Origin: an uncultured Clostridia bacterium
Lineage (GTDB): Bacteria; Bacillota; Clostridia; Oscillospirales; Ruminococcaceae
Assembly: GCA_944382845.1 (NCBI GenBank)
Contig: CALWNN010000007.1
Span: 1-38,849, forward strand
Length of the DNA: 38,849 nucleotides
Direction of reading: 5' to 3'
Shown here: positions 17,279 through 25,582 of the stretch, piece after piece
How the letters are laid out: each line of letters starts with the position of its first letter
Position numbering within the stretch: position 1 is the stretch's first letter
The notes under the pieces: generated by a model
Told to the model about the DNA's origin: nothing
The model's database searches: none
Seen by the model: the letters and a program-made list of their open reading frames with translations, nothing else
Program-made: the position numbers and the translations under genes

Positions 17279-17320
17279 AGTGCCAAGCCCGGATATTTTA
17301 ATTCAAGGAGGATTCTGTTT

Positions 17321-17800
17321 ATGAAACGTACAGATTACATAACATGGGACGAATATTTCATGGGAATCGCTGTTCTTTCAGCTCAGAGAAGCAAGGACTC
17401 AAACACTCAGGTCGGGGCTTGCATAGTTTCCGATGAAAACAAGATACTTTCCATGGGTTATAACGGTATGCCTACGGGCTGCGACGACGATGAAATGCCT
17501 TGGGCAAGAGAGGGCTCTCCTCTTGAAACAAAATACCCCTTTGTCTGCCATGCGGAGCTAAACGCTATTTTGAACCGTTCGACGGGAAGCCTTAAAGGCT
17601 CAAAAATTTATGTTACTCTGTTTCCCTGCAACGAATGTGCAAAAGCAATAATTCAGAGCGGAATAAAGGAAGTTATCTACATGGAGGACAAGTACGCAGA
17701 CACAGACGGAACAAAAGCCTCAAAGAAAATGTTTGAAATGACGGGAATCAAAACAAGACAATATAAAATGTCCGGCAGAACCGTTTCACTAAACCTTTAA
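17321..17800 (+). CDS. dCMP deaminase family protein
   Basis: 159-residue zinc deaminase of the ComEB/dCMP deaminase type, converting dCMP to dUMP for thymidylate synthesis. The zinc site is visible as HAE (in CHAELNAI) and PCNEC, and the substrate segment includes NTQVGACIV and [11 protein letters not shown]. Cytosolic. ATG 17321 follows AAGGAGG and lies 42 bases after fabD. Some relatives act on cytosine or free nucleosides, but length and motifs fit dCMP. Confidence 0.9.
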   Translation: MKRTDYITWDEYFMGIAVLSAQRSKDSNTQVGACIVSDENKILSMGYNGMPTGCDDDEMPWAREGSPLETKYPFVCHAELNAILNRSTGSLKGSKIYVTLFPCNECAKAIIQSGIKEVIYMEDKYADTDGTKASKKMFEMTGIKTRQYKMSGRTVSLNL

Positions 17801-17835
17801 TGCAAAAAGACCGACTTTTAAGGAGATGACTGATT

Positions 17836-18684
17836 ATGAAAGGAAGATACGCTATTTTAGGAGGCTCTTTAAAGCATACCATGTCCCCTCCTATCCATGC
17901 AAGACTTTTTGAACTCAAAAACAGAGAATTTCAATATGAAATAATCGAAGCAGACGCTACGGAGCTTGAAAAAAAAGCCGACTACCTTAATTCTCTTGAC
18001 GGGTATAATATCACTATCCCTCACAAGGTGGAAATAATAAAATATATAGATGTTCTTGACAAGTCTGCGAAAAGATACAATTCCGTAAACTGCGTGTGCA
18101 GAAAAGACGGAAAGCTTACCGGCTTCAACACCGACTGCGATGGATTTTTAAGAACCATTTCTTCAATGGGGGTTTCACTTTCGGGAAAAGTTCTTCTTAT
18201 CGGCTGCGGAGGCGTGGGAAGAATGATGGCTATAGAATCCGCCCTCGAAGGAGCAGAGCTGTACATTGCCGTGCTTCAAAGCGATATTCCTCTTGCCGTA
18301 CAAGTCAAAAAAGAAATTCTCGAAACAAAACCTGACGCAAAAATAAATATTGTATTGAACACCGAAATTGACACCGGAATAAAATACGACCTTCTTATGA
18401 ATGCCTGCCCTGTGGGAATGTACCCGAAAACTGACGCTTGCCCCGTAAGCGATGAAGTTATTGCCACTTGTGAAGCAGTTTTTGAAGTTATCTACAATCC
18501 GAGAGAAACTCTTCTTATGAAAAAAGCAAGAGCTATGGGCAAAAACTGTCAGGGCGGAATGGCTATGCTTGTATGGCAGGCAGTATCTGCTCACGAAATA
18601 TGGGACGGGGATACTTATTCAGACGAAGAAGTGTCAAAGATAATTGCCGAAATGGAAGAAAAGGTGGAAAAGGATTTCAGATAA
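17836..18684 (+). CDS. aroE: Shikimate dehydrogenase
   Basis: 282-residue NADP-dependent enzyme of the shikimate pathway. The substrate-binding segment is at the N-terminus (LGGSLKHTMSPPIHARLF), catalytic Lys lies in YNITIPHK, Asp in GFNTDCDGF, and the Rossmann loop is GCGGVG. The C-terminal GGMAMLVWQA is conserved. ATG 17836 after AAGGAGATG. Fourteen bases separate it from aroK, which performs the next step. Confidence 0.92.
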   Translation: MKGRYAILGGSLKHTMSPPIHARLFELKNREFQYEIIEADATELEKKADYLNSLDGYNITIPHKVEIIKYIDVLDKSAKRYNSVNCVCRKDGKLTGFNTDCDGFLRTISSMGVSLSGKVLLIGCGGVGRMMAIESALEGAELYIAVLQSDIPLAVQVKKEILETKPDAKINIVLNTEIDTGIKYDLLMNACPVGMYPKTDACPVSDEVIATCEAVFEVIYNPRETLLMKKARAMGKNCQGGMAMLVWQAVSAHEIWDGDTYSDEEVSKIIAEMEEKVEKDFR

Positions 18685-18698
18685 AAGGAGAGAAAAAC

Positions 18699-19208
18699 AT
18701 GAAAAGCGTGTTTTTATGTGGCTTTATGGGTTGCGGAAAGTCAACGGCAGGCAGAATACTTGCAAAAAATCTCGGTCTATCCTTTTTTGATCTTGACGAA
18801 TATATCGAAAAAAAAGCAGAAATGAAAATTTCCGAAATATTCAAAAAATACGGCGAAGAGCATTTCCGTAAGCTTGAAAGCATGGCCATAAGCGACTTCA
18901 AGGATAAAACCGGAGTCATTGCCACAGGCGGAGGAGCCCTTCTTTCGGAACAAAACAGCAATCTTGCAAACAGCTTTGGAATTACTGTTTTTATCGATGT
19001 TCCCTTTGAAGTATGCTACAGTCGTATAAAAGGCGATATCCGCAGACCTATTGCTTATAATTCCACAAAGGAACAGCTTAAAGAGCGATTTGACTTTCGT
19101 TATCCGCTTTACAGATCCCATAGTCTTATTACCGTTTCCGGAAGCGGCTCGCCGGGGCATATTGCCAAACAGATAGCAGAAGCTATTGCCGGATCAAAAC
19201 GGATTTAA
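18699..19208 (+). CDS. aroK: Shikimate kinase
   Basis: 169-residue P-loop kinase phosphorylating shikimate. Walker A is GCGKST within GFMGCGKSTAG; the shikimate-binding DLDEYIE and the GGGA loop (ATGGGALL) are in place. ATG 18699 follows AAAGGAGAG; the frame is open upstream into aroE but that part is not coding. The last codons run into repeat copy 3: the stop codon TAA is part of the repeat end TTTAAATCGG, so the C-terminus may have been trimmed or altered when the repeat arrived. Confidence 0.93.
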   Translation: MKSVFLCGFMGCGKSTAGRILAKNLGLSFFDLDEYIEKKAEMKISEIFKKYGEEHFRKLESMAISDFKDKTGVIATGGGALLSEQNSNLANSFGITVFIDVPFEVCYSRIKGDIRRPIAYNSTKEQLKERFDFRYPLYRSHSLITVSGSGSPGHIAKQIAEAIAGSKRI

Positions 19209-19330
19209 ATCGGAGCAAAGCTCCTATCTGCAGCTTGCTGCAGTCAGCGACAGATTGCAATCGTCGCAACGTGATTAAGTCTGTCTGCCGAAAAGCAGAC
19301 ACCCTTATCAACGCTTTGCTCCGATTTAAA
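19204..19330 (+). repeat. Dispersed hairpin repeat, copy 3 (with perfect 18-bp terminal inverted repeats)
   Basis: 127-base form bounded by TTTAAATCGGAGCAAAGC (19204-19221) and its exact reverse complement (19313-19330). Inside it shares the GGAGCAAAGCTCC and CTGCAGCTTGCTGCAG hairpins and the CGACAGATTGCAATCGTCGC segment with copies 1 and 4, but lacks the TTTCAGTGGGGG and CCTGCCGAATATTCGGCAGG hairpins and the ATAAC end. It lies between aroK and the SGNH lipoprotein gene. Confidence 0.88.
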
Positions 19331-19360
19331 AAACACAAAAACAAAAGAGAGGAAAACCAT

Positions 19361-20212
19361 ATGATCAGAAATAAAAGATCAGGATATTTGCGGTCCGTTG
19401 TGGCTTTGATGTGCTGTTTAGTTCTTGGGGGATGCGGAGGCGACTCCCTTGACTATGTTCCTCTTACTGTTACTACAAGGAACTCTCAGCAGGGATCTCC
19501 CTCAGAAACCGACGAGCAGAAAGCTTCCGGTACCGTCACAACCGCTCCCGAAACCGGCACCACTGCAAGCCAGACTACGACTTCCAATGAAAACGAGCCT
19601 GACGAGGACGAAAATACAAATGAGGAAAATTCTCTTTCAGACTCTGAATATCTGGAAAATGCGTTGTTTATAGGAGATTCAATATGCTCGGGGCTTTCTT
19701 CGTATCTTGATGAATATTCAGATGGAAAAAACGTTCTTTCTTACCGTGACGGAAGAACGGGAAGTATGTTCAATGTAAATTATCAGGTTGACGGAAAGGA
19801 ATATTCCCTCGATGAGGCTTACGCTGAAATTGACCCCGACTACGTTTATTTCTGGCTGGGAACGAATGAGATTGCAACTTTAAGTCCGGAAAAATTTTCT
19901 CAGGGGCTTGAGGAACTCGTAAATGAAGTTATGGGAGAGGACGCAAAAGAAAAGAAAATAGGTCTTGTTTCAATGGCGCCTGTAGGAAGAAGCTACAAAA
20001 TAACCCCGGACGAAGTAAACGCCTACAACGAAGCCATGAAAGCTCTTGCGGAAAAAATGGGCGGAAACGTTACATACATTGATATACATTCGGCTGTATG
20101 CGCAAGCGACGGCTATCTTTCAAGCGAATACGATTCGGGAGACGGACTTCACATAACAAACAAAGGCTACAGAGCCATTTCAGAGGCACTTCTTAATGCA
20201 AAGATGCAATAA
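19361..20212 (+). CDS. SGNH hydrolase lipoprotein
   Basis: 283-residue lipoprotein with lipobox LGGC (Cys25), a Thr/Ser/Glu-rich linker (about 35-95) and an SGNH hydrolase domain: Ser107 in FIGDSICSG, Gly/Asn block WLGTNE, and Asp/His in DGLHITNKGY near the C-terminus. It is related only distantly to the SGNH lipoprotein at 12512-13381. Likely an extracytoplasmic esterase or deacetylase acting on surface or dietary glycans; substrate unknown. ATG 19361 follows GAGAGGAAAA. Copy 3 of the repeat lies in its leader. Confidence 0.8.
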   Translation: MIRNKRSGYLRSVVALMCCLVLGGCGGDSLDYVPLTVTTRNSQQGSPSETDEQKASGTVTTAPETGTTASQTTTSNENEPDEDENTNEENSLSDSEYLENALFIGDSICSGLSSYLDEYSDGKNVLSYRDGRTGSMFNVNYQVDGKEYSLDEAYAEIDPDYVYFWLGTNEIATLSPEKFSQGLEELVNEVMGEDAKEKKIGLVSMAPVGRSYKITPDEVNAYNEAMKALAEKMGGNVTYIDIHSAVCASDGYLSSEYDSGDGLHITNKGYRAISEALLNAKMQ

Positions 20213-20243
20213 ATGATCATTGATTCAGCGAAAGGAACATATC

Positions 20244-20987
20244 ATGATAAAATATTGTAAAAGCTGTGGAAAGGAATACAAAGGCGACTGGTGCGAGCAT
20301 TGCGGCTTCGGCAAGCCCGACCTTGAAATCAAGGCATTCGACAAGTACAAAGTAAACAAGCCCGAACGTTTTATGACCGAAGAAGAAAAAGCTCAAAGAG
20401 CGGAAGAATACAAAAAACAAGCTAAAGAATCATCAAAAAACAAAACCTCCGCAAAACCTCTGCAAAAGCCGGCAAAGGGTTCGCAGTGGGGATTTATAAT
20501 TCTTGTTGCAGTCGTATTTGCGGCAATAGTTATTTTCATGCTGTGGCAGAATGGTATCATTTTTCACAAGGACAAGACAGAAGTCATAACCACCTATTTC
20601 AATTCTATCCAGACAAACGATTTTGAAGGATATATAAGCACGATGGTGGAGCCTATGGCTGAAGATTACCGTGAAGAAGCCGAAAATCATGGCCTTTCGG
20701 AAGCCGAATTTTTAAGGCAGTCTTATTCGGATTATTCAGAGGGCTTCGGCGAAGGTTACACCATAAGCCTCACCTTTGGAAACGAGGAGCAGATGAGCGC
20801 TGACGAGATATCCTCAAGCGAGGAGATACTTGAAAACGCTTACGGCGAAAGCTTCAACATAAAGGAAGCCTACAAGATCGCAACCACCGCTCAGTACAAA
20901 GGAAGCATAACCGAAGAAACCGTAAACTACTATGTTTACGTCGGAAGGATAAAAAACGACTGGTATATACTGAACATCGACGGATAA
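20244..20987 (+). CDS. Zinc-ribbon single-pass membrane protein, function unknown
   Basis: 247 residues. An N-terminal zinc ribbon (Cys5, Cys8, Cys17, Cys20) is followed by a charged Lys/Glu helix, a single membrane span (about 82-101) and a C-terminal outer domain of about 145 residues that looks like a small alpha+beta, NTF2-like fold (DUF4878-like). Topology with the ribbon inside and the domain outside is inferred from the positive residues before the span. I do not recognise a specific function. ATG 20244 follows GAAAGGAAC and lies 31 bases after the SGNH gene, so they may be one transcript. Confidence 0.7.
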   Translation: MIKYCKSCGKEYKGDWCEHCGFGKPDLEIKAFDKYKVNKPERFMTEEEKAQRAEEYKKQAKESSKNKTSAKPLQKPAKGSQWGFIILVAVVFAAIVIFMLWQNGIIFHKDKTEVITTYFNSIQTNDFEGYISTMVEPMAEDYREEAENHGLSEAEFLRQSYSDYSEGFGEGYTISLTFGNEEQMSADEISSSEEILENAYGESFNIKEAYKIATTAQYKGSITEETVNYYVYVGRIKNDWYILNIDG

Positions 20988-21007
20988 AAAGTCGGGAAAT
21001 AAAATAA

Positions 21008-21037
21008 CCGCTGCCAAAAAACAGCAGCGGCATTTTT
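21008..21037. terminator. Bidirectional terminator
   Basis: CCGCTGC, 9-base loop, GCAGCGG, then CATTTTTT on the plus strand and an AT-rich tail on the minus strand. It separates the convergent zinc-ribbon and CAP protein genes. Confidence 0.85.
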
Positions 21038-21055
21038 TATTTATATAAATTGAAA

Positions 21056-22528
21056 TTATCCCGCAAAAATCATTACCCAGTAATAAATTCCGTCTGATTT
21101 AAAATACCCTATTCCACAGTGAGTGTAATTAGTGGAAAGAAGCGCCTCCCTGTGTCCCATGGTCGAACTCATCCATGCGTCGATTGCCTCTTTGGGAGAG
21201 CCTTGTCCGTAAGCGATATTTTCAGCGGCTGTATAAAAGATGCCCATTTCAAAAACTTTTGAGAGTATCGTTGTGCCGTCGGGTCTTGTATGGGAAAAAT
21301 AATCTGAAATCTCTTCCGCCCTTATCATTGCATATTTGTGAAGAGTTTTATCCTCAACAAGAGAACTTGCTCCCACTGCTTTTCTCTCGGCATTTGCATA
21401 TTTTAAAACTTCTTTGCAAACCGAACCTGGAGTATCTTTATCAACAGCTGTAGTTGTTGTTGTGGTGGTAACCCAAGTCTTTTTGGAGGTCGTAACCACA
21501 GGACTGTCTGTTTTGGCAGGAGAAGTCTCTTTTGACTGTATTGTGACAACCGCAGGCTTTGTTGACTGAATATAATTCTTGCTTACAAACCCTGTCTCAG
21601 AATTGTATTTAACAGCATACCAGTTTCCGCTTTCACCAATCACCTGAACAGACTGACCTTCCGAAAGAACGCCGAGCTTACTATATGTATTTCCCGCTCC
21701 GCTTCTGACATTAACAGCACTTTTAGCGTACATCGTCTTTTGTGACACCGGCGTGTAAAGTGTTGCCGGAGAAGTTGAAGCAGGCTTTCCCGCCGAAGAA
21801 GCCGTTGTTGTTACAACAGGCTTGGCAGAAGATTTTGTCGCTTTTGATGTGGAAACCGTATGCTTTACCGGAGTCGTGGGAACGGCGGTTACGCTTGCTG
21901 TCTGCACCGAAGTGCTTACAGATGTTGAAACAGAAGCTTCCGTGCTTTCCTGCTGTTCTTCCGAAATCTTTTTCACGGCCTCTCTGAATCTTTTTATATC
22001 TTCATGAATTTCAGTAACGTCAACTGGATTTTCACCGCTCGGATCAAGTCCGTTTTGTATTACGTACAAATAAAGCTCACCGGTTTTATTTTCGATGTCG
22101 TTCCATATTTCATAAACCTCCGGATAAGACTCGCTCATTCCTTTCATAGTCTGAGAAATAACTTCCATTTCTTCAGCCAACATATCAAATCTTATCTTCA
22201 GATCAGCTCCGTCTGTTTCCTCTCCTTCAGAGGTTTTTCCTGTTTGCGTATAACATTTTATTTCGTTTACGACCTTGCCCCACAAATTGTTTTCAAGCCA
22301 CTGTTCAACGTCGGTAAAATCAAGTCCTGCGGAATCGATTCCCAAAGGCACACCCTCAAGCAGCTTTGATAAACTGTCCGAAACAGCAATCGGCGCAGTA
22401 GTATTGCTGCCTGAACCTGAATTACTGCCATTTCTGTCGGAAACGCTGCTGCAGCCTACCGCAAAAAGACAACACATTCCGGCAGCGCATATACCTACCG
22501 CAGCTTTTTTTATATTGTGAATATTCAT
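21056..22528 (-). CDS. CAP-domain lipoprotein with SH3b domain
   Basis: 490-residue surface lipoprotein. Lipobox AVGC (Cys26); a helical region to about 200; a Ser/Thr/Val-rich linker; a bacterial SH3 (SH3b) domain around 270-330 with the typical VNVRSGAGNTYSKLG and GNWYAVKY; a Thr-rich linker; and a C-terminal CAP (SCP/PR-1-like) domain from about 370 with the His in FSHTRPDG, Glu in AENIA and GHREAL. SH3b domains commonly bind cell-wall peptides; the role of bacterial CAP domains is mostly unknown. ATG 22528 follows AAAGGAGA. The gene has a consensus promoter of its own. Confidence 0.87.
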   Translation of the reverse strand: MNIHNIKKAAVGICAAGMCCLFAVGCSSVSDRNGSNSGSGSNTTAPIAVSDSLSKLLEGVPLGIDSAGLDFTDVEQWLENNLWGKVVNEIKCYTQTGKTSEGEETDGADLKIRFDMLAEEMEVISQTMKGMSESYPEVYEIWNDIENKTGELYLYVIQNGLDPSGENPVDVTEIHEDIKRFREAVKKISEEQQESTEASVSTSVSTSVQTASVTAVPTTPVKHTVSTSKATKSSAKPVVTTTASSAGKPASTSPATLYTPVSQKTMYAKSAVNVRSGAGNTYSKLGVLSEGQSVQVIGESGNWYAVKYNSETGFVSKNYIQSTKPAVVTIQSKETSPAKTDSPVVTTSKKTWVTTTTTTTAVDKDTPGSVCKEVLKYANAERKAVGASSLVEDKTLHKYAMIRAEEISDYFSHTRPDGTTILSKVFEMGIFYTAAENIAYGQGSPKEAIDAWMSSTMGHREALLSTNYTHCGIGYFKSDGIYYWVMIFAG

Positions 22529-22592
22529 CGCCGCCGAATCTCCTTTCCAAAAAACCAAAAATAATCAAGGCAATCGACCATTCTACATACTA

Positions 22593-22621
22593 ATTATATA
22601 ATCAAATCTTTTTTCTGTCAA
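22593..22621 (-). promoter_or_regulatory. Consensus promoter of CAP/SH3b gene
   Basis: Minus strand TTGACA (22621-22616), exactly 17 bases, TATAAT (22598-22593): a perfect vegetative promoter, with the start codon about 65 bases downstream. Confidence 0.88.
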
Positions 22622-22716
22622 CAATCTTAATCAGTTCATTTCAGACAAAAAAACACCCGAATTTTTGTAAAAAAATTTTTTACTTAAAACTTTGTAAATT
22701 CAATTTCAAAACAGGT

Positions 22717-23529
22717 CTATCTGAGATGCTTTTTGTAGAATCTCTCAGTAATTTTTATCGGCATGACAAACAGAAAAAGCTGGGCTGCGCAGGGAATAAG
22801 AAAATCGGTAAATCCCGAAAAACCCCGTCTGAAATTTCTCCACCTTACTTCAATAAACGATCTTGTGTTTTTCCAGTTTCTGCGCCTGCCGTAGTTTTCG
22901 GCAGTTACTCTGTAATCAACAAGTATCTCGTTTGTATTTGCGCTTTTCTTCCCTGCCATCAGCATTCTGCACACAAAATCGTAGTCCTCGCATCTTTGAT
23001 CCTCGTTAAAGCCGCCGATATCAATAACAGCCGACTTTCGTACTGCAATGGACGGATTGTTTATAGGATTTCTCCGCTTTGCATATTTTATAATTTCCTC
23101 ATGAGTAAGCGGAACTTTCTTAACTGCTATCTTTTCCCCGGTGTCCGAGTCAAATTCTTCGATATAGCCTCCCGCCATCATAAGCTCACTGTCCTTTTCA
23201 AACATATTTACTTGTTTTTCACAGCGGTAAGGACGGCATATATCATCGCTGTCACACTTTAAAATAAGCTCGTTTTTGCAGGTTTTTATGCCGATATTCG
23301 CAGCAGAGGCAGTACCCACATTCTTTTCAACATACACAGGCTTGAAAGTATCCTTGAATTTTTCCTTGTATCCGTCAATTACCCTGTATAGCTCCCCGGT
23401 AAGCTTTCCATCGCATACAAGAACCACCTCGGAGGGAAAAAGTGTCTGAGAAAAAACGCTTTCAAGACATTTGTCTAAAAATTCCGGTTTCTCTTTTTCA
23501 TAAACGGAAATAAGCATACTGTAGTCCAT
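22717..23529 (-). CDS. Family 2 glycosyltransferase
   Basis: 270-residue GT-A-fold glycosyltransferase of the EpsE/WcaA type. It starts MDYSMLISVY and has the nucleotide-sugar segment SVFSQTLFPSEVVLVCDG, the metal-binding motif KCDSDDICRP (DxD) and the acceptor-side CEDYDFVCRML. A short basic, hydrophobic C-terminus may touch the membrane. Start: ATG 23529 with AGGAGA upstream fits the family N-terminus; ATG 23571, 14 codons earlier, has no binding site. Its neighbour across the divergent gap is a sugar transferase, so a role in surface polysaccharide assembly is inferred. Confidence 0.83.
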   Translation of the reverse strand: MDYSMLISVYEKEKPEFLDKCLESVFSQTLFPSEVVLVCDGKLTGELYRVIDGYKEKFKDTFKPVYVEKNVGTASAANIGIKTCKNELILKCDSDDICRPYRCEKQVNMFEKDSELMMAGGYIEEFDSDTGEKIAVKKVPLTHEEIIKYAKRRNPINNPSIAVRKSAVIDIGGFNEDQRCEDYDFVCRMLMAGKKSANTNEILVDYRVTAENYGRRRNWKNTRSFIEVRWRNFRRGFSGFTDFLIPCAAQLFLFVMPIKITERFYKKHLR

Positions 23530-23664
23530 AATTTTACAAAATTCTCCTGTTTTGATTCCTAAAATTTTCATTTTTAATTATTATAAAACCTTTTGGAAGT
23601 CTTGTCAATCGCCTGTAAAATTAATCGGAAAACTGCATAAAATAATTATTCCTTTTAAATTCAC

Positions 23665-23693
23665 TTGAAAAATATATCGAAAGCTGTTATAAT
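23665..23693 (+). promoter_or_regulatory. Promoter reading through repeat copy 4 into the sugar transferase gene
   Basis: TTGAAA (23665-23670), 17 bases, TATAAT (23688-23693). The predicted transcription start (about 23700) lies in the first bases of repeat copy 4, so the repeat forms nearly all of a leader of about 210 bases. Confidence 0.75.
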
Positions 23694-23858
23694 ATAACCA
23701 AGTCGCCGATGTCCCCCTGCCGAGTATTCGGCAGGTCCGCCTAATATGAGGCAGGGTTCCATTCAGTTTTTCAGTGGGGGTTTAATCCCCACTGAAAAAC
23801 TGAGGAGCAAAGCTCCCATTTGCAGCTTGCTGCAGTAAGCGACAGATTGCAACCGTCG
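23694..23858 (+). repeat. Dispersed hairpin repeat, copy 4
   Basis: Plus orientation, beginning ATAACCAAGTCGCCGATGTCCCC right behind the promoter -10 box. Contains the CCTGCCGAGTATTCGGCAGG, CAGTGGGG/CCCCACTG, GGAGCAAAGCTCC and CTGCAGCAAG-type hairpins and ends in CGACAGATTGCAACCGTCG; the GCTTTGCTCCGATTTAAA end is missing. An unrelated small stem CGGGTGAAATTTTCCCG follows. Confidence 0.88.
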
Positions 23859-23910
23859 GGTGAAATTTTCCCGATACAGCGGTTTTGTTGCTGCGAAAGG
23901 ATGAAAACTT

Positions 23911-25335
23911 ATGTCAAACAGAGAACAGTTCAAGCGGATAATAGTGTTTTTCGCTTCGCTGGTGCTTATATTTTGTGTGTCGGCAAGCTTCAGCTTTGTA
24001 TGGCACAACCTTTACAATAGTCATTTTGGTGAAAAAATAGGCGAAACCTACTTTTTCTGGCAGAGGGGAAATTTTCTTCTGGTGTGCGTATATATGTTTG
24101 TGTATGCGATTTTTGCAAGGACATTCAACGGATTCCGTGTAGGATATCTTAAAACCGCCGGTCTTATCGGCTCACAGGTGCTTGCTCTCATTGCTGCAAA
24201 CTTTGTTACATACCTTCAGATATCCCTTATTGGACGAGCTCTCGTAAACGTTACCCCAATAATGATTCTTACCGCATATCAGGCGGTAATCGCTGCCATA
24301 TGGGCATTCGGAGCAAACTATGTTTATTCTAAAATTTATCCTCCGAGAAAAATGATAATCGTTTACGGAAACACAAGTGCAAGAGATCTTGTTGACAAGA
24401 TGAGCAGCAGAGTTGACAAGTACATTATATGCTCTTCGATTTCAATTGCCGAAGATATCGAGGTAATAAAGAAACATATACTTGAGTATGAAGCTGTTAT
24501 CATATGCGATGTTCCGTCGCCTATAAGAAACCAGCTTTTAAAATTCACTTACGACAGGTCCATACGCACATATCTTACGCCGAAAATATCGGATGTTATA
24601 ATAAGAGGTGCAGATGAAATAAACCTTTTTGACACTCCCCTGCTTTTAAGCCGTAATTTGGGACTTACCTTTGAACAGAGGATATTAAAAAGGATTCTTG
24701 ACCTTGTTCTTTCCCTTGTTGCGTTCATTATTGCAAGCCCCTTTATGCTTGTTACCGCCCTTGCAATAAAGCTTTACGACAGAGGGCCTGTGCTTTATTC
24801 TCAGGAGCGTCTTACTTTAAACGGCAAGGTGTTTAAGGTATACAAGTTCAGAAGCATGATAGTAAACGCTGAAAAGGACGGAGTTGCACGGCTTGCAAAG
24901 GAGCATGACAGCAGAATAACTCCTGTGGGAAAGATTATAAGAAAAATAAGATTTGACGAGCTTCCTCAGCTTTTCAACATATTAAAGGGCGATATGTCCT
25001 TTGTAGGTCCAAGACCCGAAAGACCATCTATTGCCGAGCAGTACGAGCAATCTATTCCGGAGTTCAGATACAGGCTTAAGGCAAAGGCGGGACTTACCGG
25101 ATACGCTCAGGTAATGGGCAAATACAATACTACTCCATACGACAAGCTAAAGCTTGATCTCATGTACATTGAAAACCAGTCGGTGCTTCTTGACCTGAAA
25201 ATACTGTTTCTCACAATAAAGACGATATTTATCCCGGAAAGCACAGAAGGAGTCACGGCAGATACTGCGGCTCCTGCCGAAAATGTCAAGGTAGAACCTG
25301 CAGGCACAAAAAGCCATAACGAAATAAAGTTATAA
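23911..25335 (+). CDS. Polyprenyl-phosphate sugar phosphotransferase (exopolysaccharide priming enzyme)
   Basis: 474-residue membrane enzyme that transfers a sugar 1-phosphate to undecaprenyl phosphate, the first step of an exopolysaccharide or capsule repeat unit. Four membrane helices lie within residues 1-125, a CoA-binding-like domain follows, a further helix is near 268-290, and the C-terminal bacterial sugar transferase domain has YKFRSM, RKIRFDELPQL and the catalytic stretch FVGPRPERP, plus KAGLTGYAQV. It resembles WbaP/WcaJ/CpsE. ATG 23911 with GAAAGG upstream. The stop codon TAA is part of repeat copy 5 (ATAAC). Confidence 0.92.
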   Translation: MSNREQFKRIIVFFASLVLIFCVSASFSFVWHNLYNSHFGEKIGETYFFWQRGNFLLVCVYMFVYAIFARTFNGFRVGYLKTAGLIGSQVLALIAANFVTYLQISLIGRALVNVTPIMILTAYQAVIAAIWAFGANYVYSKIYPPRKMIIVYGNTSARDLVDKMSSRVDKYIICSSISIAEDIEVIKKHILEYEAVIICDVPSPIRNQLLKFTYDRSIRTYLTPKISDVIIRGADEINLFDTPLLLSRNLGLTFEQRILKRILDLVLSLVAFIIASPFMLVTALAIKLYDRGPVLYSQERLTLNGKVFKVYKFRSMIVNAEKDGVARLAKEHDSRITPVGKIIRKIRFDELPQLFNILKGDMSFVGPRPERPSIAEQYEQSIPEFRYRLKAKAGLTGYAQVMGKYNTTPYDKLKLDLMYIENQSVLLDLKILFLTIKTIFIPESTEGVTADTAAPAENVKVEPAGTKSHNEIKL

Positions 25336-25528
25336 CTAAGTCGCCGATGTCCCCCTGCCGAATATTCGGCAGGTCTGCCTCATATTAGGCGGGTTTAATT
25401 CAGAATTTCAGTGGAGGGCGTCAGGTAATCCCAACCTGAACCCCCCCTGATGAGCAATGTTGACTGTGGCGATTGCGATCGTTGCCGCCAAGTTTAGGCA
25501 AGCTTAATCGGCTTTGCTCCGATTCAAA
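25332..25528 (+). repeat. Dispersed hairpin repeat, copy 5
   Basis: Full-length plus-orientation copy running from ATAACTAAGTCGCCGATGT (25332) to GCTTTGCTCCGATTCAAA (25511-25528), filling most of the gap between two genes. It keeps CCTGCCGAATATTCGGCAGG; its middle has diverged from copies 1 and 4, and AAGCTTAATCGGCTTTGCTC is shared with copy 2. Confidence 0.88.
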
Positions 25529-25582
25529 AGCATAGCATAAAAAGTAAAATATTTTTACAGCATAATCAAAGAGGTAATTTTC

